The translations under genes and the position numbers were made by a program. The notes below the pieces were generated by a model. That model was not told the DNA's origin, searched no databases, and saw only the letters and a list, made by a program, of their open reading frames with translations. A stretch of 9,394 nucleotides of DNA from Anaerolineales bacterium. Lineage in GTDB: Bacteria; Chloroflexota; Anaerolineae; Anaerolineales; Anaerolineaceae. Location of the stretch: assembly GCA_020060485.1 (NCBI GenBank), contig JAGVAB010000082.1, forward strand, positions 1 to 9,394, read 5' to 3'. Of this stretch, positions 1 to 6,411 are shown one piece after another. Position 1 is the first letter of the stretch. Each line of letters begins with the position of its first letter.

Positions 1-1
1 A

Positions 2-130
2 CTTCCAAAAGAACCCATTTCCATCCACTTCGATTATAAGATAGAAGGCGGTATAATAATAGTAGAGAGGCGGAATTTCAACCGTCCAACGTACCACCGA
101 TTGCTGCACAGATCAATACGCCGAATATAA
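2..130 (+). CDS. Possible C-terminal end of an upstream gene (partial)
   Basis: One forward frame is open from the left edge to a TAA at 128-130, giving 42 residues that start LPKEPISIHF and end LLHRSIRRI. The stretch reads like a short beta-strand region followed by a basic tail. I do not recognise a family. Codon use (three consecutive ATA codons, AGA, AGG) is unlike the genes downstream, and 42 open codons can occur by chance in DNA of this composition, so this may be non-coding. If real, the gene lies mostly outside the window and precedes the kinase on the same strand. Confidence 0.25.
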   Translation, partial: LPKEPISIHFDYKIEGGIIIVERRNFNRPTYHRLLHRSIRRI

Positions 131-131
131 T
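126..131 (+). promoter_or_regulatory. Candidate -10 box for the kinase gene
   Basis: A perfect TATAAT lies about 50 bp before the kinase ATG at 183. Its -35 partner is weak: TGCACA at 105-110 with a 15-bp spacer, or TTGCTG at 101-106 with 19 bp. Initiation would fall near 138 and leave a leader of about 45 nt. A second TATAAT occurs at 52-57 without a convincing -35. No operator is visible. Confidence 0.35.
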
Positions 132-182
132 CCGTGCCTGTTGTAAAATTTGGTGGAAGTCTTCACAAGAAAGTATTGTATT

Positions 183-1166
183 ATGCCTGTCCCTTTAAAA
201 GCCGGAGAGGTGTTGCGCGGCCGCTATCGCATCCGCCGGATCATCGGTCAGGGAGGTATGGGAAGTATTTACCTCTCCGATGATTTGCGTTTGGAAGGCC
301 GTCAATGCGCCTTGAAAGAAGTTGAAAACGAATCCTCAGGTGACCCGGAACTGCTTCAGAAGAACCGTGAACAGTTTCTGCGGGAAGCTACCGTCCTGGC
401 GCGCCTGGACCATCCCAATCTGCCAAAAGTTTCGGACTATTTCTCCATTGGCAGCCGGGACTATCTGGTGATGGACTTTGTGCCGGGCAAAGACCTGCGC
501 ACGCATATGATTGAAGCCCGCCAGGAAGATAAATTTTTGGATGAGGAAATGGTTCTCAATTGGGCAGCCCAGCTGTGCGATGCTCTGCTTTATCTCCATA
601 CTCAATCTCCGCCCATCCTGCACCGCGATATCAAGCCCAGCAATCTCAAGCTCACCCCCAGCGGGCTGTTGAAACTGGTGGACTTTGGTCTGGTCAAGAT
701 GCTTGCCCCCGGAGAGGTCACCATCACAGTCATTCAAGGCCAGGGCACAGCTCTGTATACCCCTCTTGAACAATATGGCGGCGATGGCGGCCACACTGAT
801 TTGCGCAGCGACATTTACGCCTTTGGTTCCACCCTGTACCACTTGTTGACCAACACCCCGCCTTCAGATGCCAGGGAGCGCTTCCTCGACCCTACCAGTC
901 TGATCCCCCCGCGGCAGATCAATTCCGAGATCAGCGCCGACACCGAGCGCGCTATCCTGTGGGCCATGCAGCTTCACCCCGATGACCGCCCCGATAACGT
1001 CACTTCTTTTCGTCAGAGCCTGTTTGGTGAACGCAAGACCATTCCCAACCCGCGGCTTCGCAATCAATCATTGCTGCAATTGACCAGGAAAACCCCGGAA
1101 CGCGCACTGTGGTTGGTTTCGATGAGTTTGGTGGCACTCAGCCTGCTCCTGACCCTGATGCGCTAA
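183..1166 (+). CDS. Tail-anchored Ser/Thr protein kinase (Hanks/PknB type)
   Basis: A eukaryotic-like protein kinase that should transfer phosphate from ATP to Ser/Thr on cytoplasmic targets. Numbering from ATG 183 (327 aa), every core motif is present: glycine loop GQGGMGSIY (22-30), ATP-binding Lys45 in ALKEV, probable helix-C Glu68, catalytic HRDIKPSN (147-154), DFG (167-169), an activation segment ending GTALYTPLEQY (188-198), Asp210 in SDIYAFG, and Arg269 in DDRP. The catalytic domain spans about 15-280. A hydrophobic helix at about 308-326 ends one residue before the stop, so the protein is predicted to be tail-anchored and wholly cytoplasmic, with none of the PASTA or other extracellular sensor domains of PknB-type receptors. 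The frame also opens from TTG 150 (338 aa), but ATG 183 gives the natural start (MPVPLKAGEVLRGRY) with a weak AAGAAAG ribosome site 9 nt upstream. It converges on the GH3-like gene with 14 bp between stops. Its substrates cannot be told from sequence. Confidence 0.93.
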   Translation: MPVPLKAGEVLRGRYRIRRIIGQGGMGSIYLSDDLRLEGRQCALKEVENESSGDPELLQKNREQFLREATVLARLDHPNLPKVSDYFSIGSRDYLVMDFVPGKDLRTHMIEARQEDKFLDEEMVLNWAAQLCDALLYLHTQSPPILHRDIKPSNLKLTPSGLLKLVDFGLVKMLAPGEVTITVIQGQGTALYTPLEQYGGDGGHTDLRSDIYAFGSTLYHLLTNTPPSDARERFLDPTSLIPPRQINSEISADTERAILWAMQLHPDDRPDNVTSFRQSLFGERKTIPNPRLRNQSLLQLTRKTPERALWLVSMSLVALSLLLTLMR

Positions 1167-1180
1167 CACTGGAGTGTCGT

Positions 1181-3985
1181 TCATTTGCTCCGGACAAGAA
1201 ACATCCGCCACAACCATCCAACTCCCCAACCAGCCAGCACACCCAGCATCACGCTGGTCAGCAGCGCCCACAATCCAAGATCGCTTATCCGAAATCCACC
1301 GGGAAAACCGAGTGAAAGAAAGATGTACATCAGTAAGCCTCCCACCGCTGCCAGCAGGCCCCAACGCAGCCCCCAGATCACTCCCGCCCGCTTCTGTCCC
1401 CAGAAATAAATACTGAACGACACGCCCCAGATAACAAACATGGCAGCCAGCCAGGAAAGCAAGGGCTCCGTGACTGAAGGCTCTTCAAAAACCGGGGTCG
1501 GCACCGTTTCTGGTGTTGGGCTTGGGATCAATGTGGGTTCAAAGACTTCCGTAGCCATTGCAGTTGGCACAATGGCCGTAATGGCCACTGCACCGCTGGG
1601 GGAAATGTCCAGCAAGAGGATCTCGGAAGTCATTGCCCCTCCACTGGTTACCTGCACTTGCAGCAAGCCGGTGGACTTGATCTGATAGGTGGTGCGGGCA
1701 ATGCCCTCTTGTGTGACGGTGTCAACCCGCTGCACCAAACCACCCTCACCGCCGGAAGTAAAGATGAACTGTACTGGTGTGCCATCCTGCACGATGCGCC
1801 GGTTCCGATCATAGATCTTCCCAGCCACCAGTGGCAGAATATCCCCTTGCTCAAACAAGGGTATGGCTTCAGAAGTACCATTTGTGAATTGCGGCTGTTG
1901 GTCTTCCGGCTTGTCCAGCATCAAGGGGATAACCTGGCTGGGTTCAGGCGATAAAGCCCGGTTCAAATCATAGCCGCTGCCCAAAACCGATATCGGCAGA
2001 GATCCTATCGGGGTCAACTCATCAAACAGAATGCGGGCAGCCACATCCACAAAGCCCGGTGTTTTGCTGTACAGTCCATAAAAAGCTGTCATTTTGGAAA
2101 TATCAGTGGCGTCCAGAAAAAATGGCGCATTGAAAGCAAAACCGATCACATTCTTTTGGTTGGTCAAATCCGGCCGTTCGGTTAACAGGCGGTGAACTGC
2201 CAGCGATTCAGGCCGATCAGCATCCACATCCAGCATGGAAAATACAATCCAGTTTGCCTGCAGCAAGGCGTCTTCAAGGCTCGACCGATCCTGTCCGTCA
2301 TTCGGTTCCAGTGTGCCATCCAGAAAACTGGTCAGGTCAGCAAAATTGTAAGAGGAAAGATTATATTGGAATACCAGTCCACCAGACTGCGGACCATACA
2401 ATTGTAATACTGCATTTTCAAAACCGTTGACCGGCAGCATAAACTCCCCGCTGCATGTCGAACACTGACGGGAAATTCTCGTGTCTGTAAAGAAAACGAT
2501 CCGGTCACGCAAACCCGGTGGCCGGGTAATAGCCAGGCCTAATTCTGCCGGGTTGGGGCTGATTAATGTGGCTGCGTTCTGGGCAACTTTGAATCCTGTC
2601 TGATAGGTCTGACCAAGTTCTTCAAGGCCAGCTTCCGGCGGTAGCACCGCCCCCAGGATCAAGGAAGGATACATTTTCAACTTCTTGGTTAATATCCGCC
2701 GCACAGCACCATCCACCCGTTGTGCAAAGGCCGGGTCTTCCCTGTACTTTTGAGCAAAGAAGCCCAGCGTGCTGACCAGAGTTATGTATTCGTTTTCATC
2801 TCCAGCGCCAACGAAATTGTCCACATACAATACATCATGGCCCGCCAAAAATGCGCCCAGCGCAACCTGATGCGCTGAAAAACGCTGGCTGCTAAGGCTA
2901 TAGTATTGCACAACAGCCGGGCTGCCCAGATTGTCACTTACCAGCAACCCTCCTGAAGTCCGCCAGTTTTGCAGCGGCTGCAAGGAGAGCAAGTTTTCAA
3001 GAGCATTGGCATCAAAACTCAGTGGCCGGGTGGTTGAGCGGATGTTACCCTGCAACCCGGCGTAACGGATATGCGAAACCACCAGGCCATCCACCATCTC
3101 CCCCGGACTGCCAGCCAGACCGGTGACCGTATAAAATGGCTTTAGCTCAAGCTGATCCAATTGTTCCATGGTGCGCCGAACGGTCGCAAGCTGGCTGGAT
3201 GGATTTCGATCGGCATTTCCACTGCCCGGAAAGCCATTGGCTACCACCAGCATACGGCCATTGCTTCCCTGATGAATGCCATTGATATAGGCTTTTCCCA
3301 GGCGGCCCACCCAGAATGGATTCCCACCCAGACTGCGTGTTCCCAACGCATCACTGCCACCCATTTCCTGTGGCCCAAGCACATCCAGCGCCGAGGTGAA
3401 AACCAGGTTTATCCCCAGGGCGCTTAACTCTTTTCCGGTTAGAATGCCCACCTCTTCAACCAGTTCACTATTCCATGTAGCCCCCATGGCCATGGCCGAA
3501 GGCATCGGCGTCAGTCCACTGATGATCTGGTCTCCAGGCGCTCCATCCCCTTCCTGTGTCAAACCGATCAGCAGAGGCATATAAACCGGTCTGCGTGTTT
3601 CATCGCTGACCGTGTCGGAATCCGTCTGAAAGGTGGCACTCCATTCGAGCTGCTGCAATGACTGGATCAAACCATGAACTTCCGAAATAGTTTCCGTTCC
3701 CCCCACAAAATTGTCATTGGCAGCCGACAGCACCACTCCGCCAATATGATAGTTGCTCACCAGATCATTGATCATGGTATTCTGATCAGCCCGGCTGCCT
3801 TTGAAGCCAGTGATGAATAGTTGACCCACTTTTTCTTCAGGGGTCATTCTTGACAAAAGATCATCGATCTGCCCTGCTATTTGGCGGTCATCAACTGCCT
3901 GGACAGGGCTTGGCATGAATCCCAACAGGCTGCTGACCAGTACCAGGGTCAGAAGAATGCGTTTTCCCGGGCAAGGGGAATTCAT
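1181..3985 (-). CDS. Exported, membrane-anchored GH3-fold protein, probably catalytically degenerate
   Basis: 934 aa. Order of parts: signal peptide (1-30, cleavage after PVQA); GH3 N-terminal barrel of the beta-N-acetylhexosaminidase/NagZ type (about 36-435), with the classic opening MTPEEKVGQLFITGF (47-61), PSAMAMGAT (162-170) and GGLLVSDNLG (345-354); a GH3 C-terminal-like alpha/beta region (about 490-672); an Ig-like beta domain (about 716-795); a Pro/Thr-rich stalk (about 806-840); and three membrane helices (about 843-862, 869-891, 903-927). Basic loops suit an outside body and a cytoplasmic C-terminus. The probable nucleophile Asp351 is kept. However, the family motif KHFPGHGDTxxDSH is here NGFPGSGNADRNPS (250-263), so the Asp-X-His acid/base pair and the sugar-binding Lys/His are lost; DQEGGR has become TQEGDG (143-148). 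I infer a non-hydrolytic or strongly altered protein, for example a glycan binder. The only two cysteines of the mature chain form a CxxC (508-511). ATG 3985 has GGAG 6 nt upstream. Automated annotation would probably call it a glycoside hydrolase family 3 protein. Confidence 0.85.
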   Translation of the reverse strand: MNSPCPGKRILLTLVLVSSLLGFMPSPVQAVDDRQIAGQIDDLLSRMTPEEKVGQLFITGFKGSRADQNTMINDLVSNYHIGGVVLSAANDNFVGGTETISEVHGLIQSLQQLEWSATFQTDSDTVSDETRRPVYMPLLIGLTQEGDGAPGDQIISGLTPMPSAMAMGATWNSELVEEVGILTGKELSALGINLVFTSALDVLGPQEMGGSDALGTRSLGGNPFWVGRLGKAYINGIHQGSNGRMLVVANGFPGSGNADRNPSSQLATVRRTMEQLDQLELKPFYTVTGLAGSPGEMVDGLVVSHIRYAGLQGNIRSTTRPLSFDANALENLLSLQPLQNWRTSGGLLVSDNLGSPAVVQYYSLSSQRFSAHQVALGAFLAGHDVLYVDNFVGAGDENEYITLVSTLGFFAQKYREDPAFAQRVDGAVRRILTKKLKMYPSLILGAVLPPEAGLEELGQTYQTGFKVAQNAATLISPNPAELGLAITRPPGLRDRIVFFTDTRISRQCSTCSGEFMLPVNGFENAVLQLYGPQSGGLVFQYNLSSYNFADLTSFLDGTLEPNDGQDRSSLEDALLQANWIVFSMLDVDADRPESLAVHRLLTERPDLTNQKNVIGFAFNAPFFLDATDISKMTAFYGLYSKTPGFVDVAARILFDELTPIGSLPISVLGSGYDLNRALSPEPSQVIPLMLDKPEDQQPQFTNGTSEAIPLFEQGDILPLVAGKIYDRNRRIVQDGTPVQFIFTSGGEGGLVQRVDTVTQEGIARTTYQIKSTGLLQVQVTSGGAMTSEILLLDISPSGAVAITAIVPTAMATEVFEPTLIPSPTPETVPTPVFEEPSVTEPLLSWLAAMFVIWGVSFSIYFWGQKRAGVIWGLRWGLLAAVGGLLMYIFLSLGFPGGFRISDLGLWALLTSVMLGVLAGWGVGWLWRMFLVRSK

Positions 3986-3991
3986 TCACAT

Positions 3992-3995
3992 CTCC
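3992..3995 (-). promoter_or_regulatory. Ribosome binding site of the GH3-like gene
   Basis: On the reverse strand GGAG lies 6 nt before ATG 3985, which fixes that start and puts the signal peptide at the very N-terminus. The 91-bp gap up to the ATPase stop holds only a weak -10-like TATGTT and no clear terminator, so read-through from the ATPase gene is plausible. Confidence 0.6.
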
Positions 3996-4076
3996 GCAGC
4001 GCATGAACATACTGCTGCATCACCAGATCATTCGATGCGGTGCAGGGATCTCGCCTGAACATGATCCTTGAAGACC

Positions 4077-5414
4077 TCATAGGTCAACAAAATATGCTTC
4101 TGCGGCATGATTGAGTAATTCGCGCGACATCTCGGCCTTGACCCCCAGATATGCGGCAATATCCAATATCTGGTCGCAAAGATCGCGGGGGTGAGAAGCG
4201 CGTAGTTTTCGGTTGCGCTTGATGTACCACTCCTGCAAAAGGTAGGCCAACCCTTGATCGTTGTACTCCACCCCTTTTTGCTCGGCAACCCGTTGAAAGA
4301 TTTGACGGTAATTCTCGAAACTGGGATCTGTAATCTCCAGTTTGTGGCGCAAGCGGCGCAGGAAAGCCTCATCCACCAGATCTTTTGGCGGCAAGTTGGT
4401 TGAAAAAATCACCAGCACATCGAATGGCAATTCGATCTTCTTTCCAGTGTGCAAGGTCAGGTAATCGATCCGGTTTTCCAGAGGAATGATCCAGCGGTTC
4501 AACAAATCCCGCGGACGTACCTGTTGGCGTCCAAAATCATCGATCAAAAGAATGCCGCCATTGGCCTTCACCTGATAGGGAGCCTCATAGAATTTGCTGA
4601 CATCATCAAACACCAGATCCAGTCCGGAAAGGGTCAGCTCGCCACCGACCATGATGAATGGCCGCCGGATGCGCACCCAGCGCGGATCACGACGCATCCC
4701 TGTACGCAGAGTGCCAGTACCGCGTGAGGTCACGCCTTCTTCGGGAGCAAGTCGGTGGTTTACCGAATCATAGAGCTTGATGACCTGGCCTTCCACATAC
4801 AGGGAATAGGGAATGTACATCGTTTGCGTCAGGATCAAATCCCCAATCGCCTGGGCAATGCTGGTCTTTCCATTTCCAGGAGGGCCATACAAAAAAATGG
4901 ATGTGCCGGAATTGACAGCCGGCCCCAAATGGCTGAAAGCTTTTTCGGAAAGCACCATGGTAGAAAGCACTTTGCGCATCATGCGGTTGGTGACTGTAAA
5001 TCGCCCGCGTTTTTGCATCTGGCATGCTTCGATATATTTTTCCAGCGGCACTGGTGCTGGACCAGCATACTGGCTTCGTTCCAGAGCTTCGCGTGCCCGG
5101 GCAATACCCGCCCCGGTGATGGCATACTGGTAGGCTCCATCCCCCAAACCCATCTGGGAAGAACGCACTTCAACCAGTTTTTCCCGCTTCAACGCTTCCA
5201 GAATCTGATCCACAATTCCAGAGAAAGGCAGAGCGATCTTTTCGGCAACAGCAAAACCAGACAGGAATCCCTCAAAATACATTACCTTGAGAATGTGGTC
5301 CTGAAGCCACAATATCGAAAGACCCGTATCCTCGATTTGTGTAATTGGTTTAGGAACGAATGTCGGCTGTCCCAAAGTAGGGTCCGTTTTGGGCACTGCT
5401 GAGTTGTTTACCAC
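4077..5414 (-). CDS. AAA+ ATPase of a conserved, functionally unknown type
   Basis: 445 aa from GTG 5414. The first ~115 residues look like a small helical, winged-helix-like domain (about 28-110). The AAA+ module follows (positions here count from GTG 5414): Walker A GPPGNGKT (177-184), Walker B ILLIDDFGRQ (288-297), sensor 1 Asn340 in FSTNL, arginine-finger candidates in EAFLRRLRHK (349-358), and sensor 2 in SHPRDL (407-412). About 105 residues separate the Walker A Lys from the Walker B Asp, well above the usual ~60. The insert holds strand-rich text around RRPFIMVGGELTLSGLDL. Walker B carries DD where AAA+ proteins usually have DE. From memory, bacterial homologues share this DD and insert, so it is likely a family trait rather than a defect. 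No membrane segment, so cytoplasmic. The frame opens earlier at GTG 5429, but that codon overlaps the Shine-Dalgarno GGGAGG, so GTG 5414 is preferred. The partner or substrate is unknown; the GH3-like gene follows 91 bp downstream on the same strand. Confidence 0.85.
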   Translation of the reverse strand: MVNNSAVPKTDPTLGQPTFVPKPITQIEDTGLSILWLQDHILKVMYFEGFLSGFAVAEKIALPFSGIVDQILEALKREKLVEVRSSQMGLGDGAYQYAITGAGIARAREALERSQYAGPAPVPLEKYIEACQMQKRGRFTVTNRMMRKVLSTMVLSEKAFSHLGPAVNSGTSIFLYGPPGNGKTSIAQAIGDLILTQTMYIPYSLYVEGQVIKLYDSVNHRLAPEEGVTSRGTGTLRTGMRRDPRWVRIRRPFIMVGGELTLSGLDLVFDDVSKFYEAPYQVKANGGILLIDDFGRQQVRPRDLLNRWIIPLENRIDYLTLHTGKKIELPFDVLVIFSTNLPPKDLVDEAFLRRLRHKLEITDPSFENYRQIFQRVAEQKGVEYNDQGLAYLLQEWYIKRNRKLRASHPRDLCDQILDIAAYLGVKAEMSRELLNHAAEAYFVDL

Positions 5415-5421
5415 AAGAAAA

Positions 5422-5427
5422 CCTCCC
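5422..5427 (-). promoter_or_regulatory. Shine-Dalgarno that decides the ATPase start
   Basis: The reverse strand reads GGGAGG, then 7 nt, then GTG at 5414-5412. This is near-ideal strength and spacing. Starting at GTG 5429 would place the Shine-Dalgarno inside the coding sequence and leave the gene without one, so the first five codons of the longer reading are very probably untranslated. Confidence 0.75.
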
Positions 5428-5455
5428 ACCCGGTGAATTCATTAAGATATGCTAA

Positions 5456-5461
5456 ATTATA
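5456..5461 (-). promoter_or_regulatory. Candidate -10 box for the ATPase gene
   Basis: A perfect TATAAT on the reverse strand, about 42 bp before GTG 5414. The matching -35 region, about 5479-5484, reads TTTATT and is weak. Initiation near 5449 would give a leader of about 35 nt containing the GGGAGG site. Confidence 0.45.
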
Positions 5462-5468
5462 GCACGCG

Positions 5469-5505
5469 GCCCGCTTGGAATAAAAGAAATTGCCGCAGCC
5501 CGCTT
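5469..5505. repeat. Short direct repeat GCCCGCTT in the divergent promoter region
   Basis: The octamer GCCCGCTT occurs at 5469-5476 and 5498-5505, 29 bp apart start to start. The first copy sits in the spacer of the ATPase promoter candidate. It could be a regulator site, but two 8-bp copies are weak evidence and no inverted symmetry was seen. Confidence 0.2.
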
Positions 5506-5564
5506 TTCAATTGCATTACAAATTTCTTCCCCCGATGGAAGCTTTTTCGAAATCATTCCACGCC

Positions 5565-5593
5565 TTGCGAACTCGACCTGCGTCCTGTATAAT
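5565..5593 (+). promoter_or_regulatory. Promoter of the glycosyltransferase gene, placed for leaderless transcription
   Basis: TTGCGA (5565-5570, four of six consensus bases), a 17-bp spacer, then a perfect TATAAT (5588-5593). Only six bases (CTCGGC) separate the -10 box from ATG 5600, so transcription should start at or within a base or two of the A of the start codon. There is no Shine-Dalgarno before this ATG, which agrees with a leaderless mRNA. Confidence 0.65.
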
Positions 5594-5599
5594 CTCGGC

Positions 5600-6283
5600 A
5601 TGAATGTTTCCGTGATTATGCCCGTCTTCAATGAACGAGATACCATCCACGAAATTCTAAGACGTGTTCAGCAAGTGCAGGTCGTCAGCGAGATCATCAT
5701 CGTCGATGATGGGTCAGTTGATGGTACCCGTCAGATGCTCCACGAATTGGCTGATACAGACCGGGTCAGGATCATCCTCCACGAGAAGAACAGTGGTAAG
5801 GGCGCTGCCGTGCGCACCGGCATCAAAAACGCCTCTGGTGATGTGATCATCATTCAAGATGCAGACCTGGAATATGACCCCAACGATTACCCGCTTCTAT
5901 TGAAACCCATTGCAGAAGGCCGCAGTCAGGTGGTCTATGGCTCACGCTTTATGGGCAACACCGACCCTGGCTTTCTTTTCTGGAGCAAGGTAGGCAATAA
6001 AACCCTGACCTTTTTCACCAACCTGCTTTATAACCAGCGCCTGACCGATATGGAAACCTGTTACAAGGCTTTCCTTCGCAGCCTGATGGATGACATCCCG
6101 CTTCGCTCGCGTCGCTTTGAATTGGAACCAGAGATCACCTCAAAATTTCTCAAACGCGGTATCCATATTCTGGAAGTACCCATCCATTATGACCCGCGCG
6201 GTTTTTCCGAAGGTAAAAAGATCGGCCTGCGGGATGGCCTGGAAGCCATCTGGACGCTGATCAAATACCGCTTCATCGACTGA
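5600..6283 (+). CDS. Family 2 glycosyltransferase, polyprenyl-phosphate sugar synthase-like
   Basis: 227 aa, a compact GT-A fold enzyme with no membrane segment, similar to dolichyl/polyprenyl-phosphate mannose or glucose synthases (DPM/DPG type). Such enzymes move a sugar from a nucleotide donor to a lipid phosphate at the cytoplasmic face, supplying later transferases. Visible motifs: first strand [10 protein letters not shown] (3-12), nucleotide-binding VDDGS (35-39), GKGAAVRTG (66-74), metal-binding DAD (87-89), YGSRFMG (113-119), TDMETCYK (149-156), FELEPE (173-178), and a [13 protein letters not shown] acceptor-side segment (196-208). The length equals a bare catalytic domain; the C-terminal membrane helices found in some relatives are absent. 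The start is firm because the fold begins at residue 3, no ATG, GTG or TTG lies in frame in the 45 bp upstream, and the promoter abuts the ATG. The donor sugar and acceptor cannot be assigned. It stands alone between divergent and convergent neighbours, so it is probably monocistronic. Confidence 0.9.
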   Translation: MNVSVIMPVFNERDTIHEILRRVQQVQVVSEIIIVDDGSVDGTRQMLHELADTDRVRIILHEKNSGKGAAVRTGIKNASGDVIIIQDADLEYDPNDYPLLLKPIAEGRSQVVYGSRFMGNTDPGFLFWSKVGNKTLTFFTNLLYNQRLTDMETCYKAFLRSLMDDIPLRSRRFELEPEITSKFLKRGIHILEVPIHYDPRGFSEGKKIGLRDGLEAIWTLIKYRFID

Positions 6284-6355
6284 TTTTTCTTATTCCGGTA
6301 TTTTTGAAACCAAACCACGCACCTCAACCAGCTAAGTGTGTGCTTCTTCCAAACA

Positions 6356-6388
6356 AAACGCCGCCAGGCACTCACCTCGGCGGCGTTT
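6356..6388. terminator. Bidirectional intrinsic terminator between the glycosyltransferase gene and recJ
   Basis: A perfect 10-bp stem pairs AAACGCCGCC (6356-6365) with GGCGGCGTTT (6379-6388). Inside the loop AGG and CCT can add three pairs past a one-base bulge, leaving a 6-nt loop. On the reverse strand the stem is followed by TTTTGTTT, so it best serves recJ. Forward, only TTT lies at the stem foot before AAAA, so termination of the glycosyltransferase transcript may be weaker. It sits in the 128-bp gap between the two converging stops. Confidence 0.8.
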
Positions 6389-6411
6389 AAAATCCCTGGG
6401 AAAAGAAATTT

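Noticed and set aside
52..57. Perfect TATAAT upstream of the kinase
   Set aside because: No convincing -35 at 16-18 bp, and it may lie inside the tail of an upstream coding frame. The box at 126-131 is better placed.
1166..1177. Inverted repeat ACACTGGAGTGT between the convergent kinase and GH3-like genes as a terminator
   Set aside because: Only about four pairs around a 4-nt loop, with no following T-run on either strand. Too weak to call.
4029..4068. Possible hairpin in the 91-bp gap downstream of the ATPase gene
   Set aside because: Short GGATC/GATCC pairing with a 12-nt loop and no T-run; not a credible terminator or riboswitch.
4028..4372. Reverse-strand 114-codon frame spanning the gap between the ATPase and GH3-like genes
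   Set aside because: Most of it overlaps the 3' end of the ATPase gene in another frame, and its sequence shows no family features.
4755..5402. Long open frame (215 codons) on the forward strand opposite the ATPase
   Set aside because: It lies wholly within the well-supported ATPase gene, has no ribosome site or family motif, and its composition is that of a mirrored coding frame.
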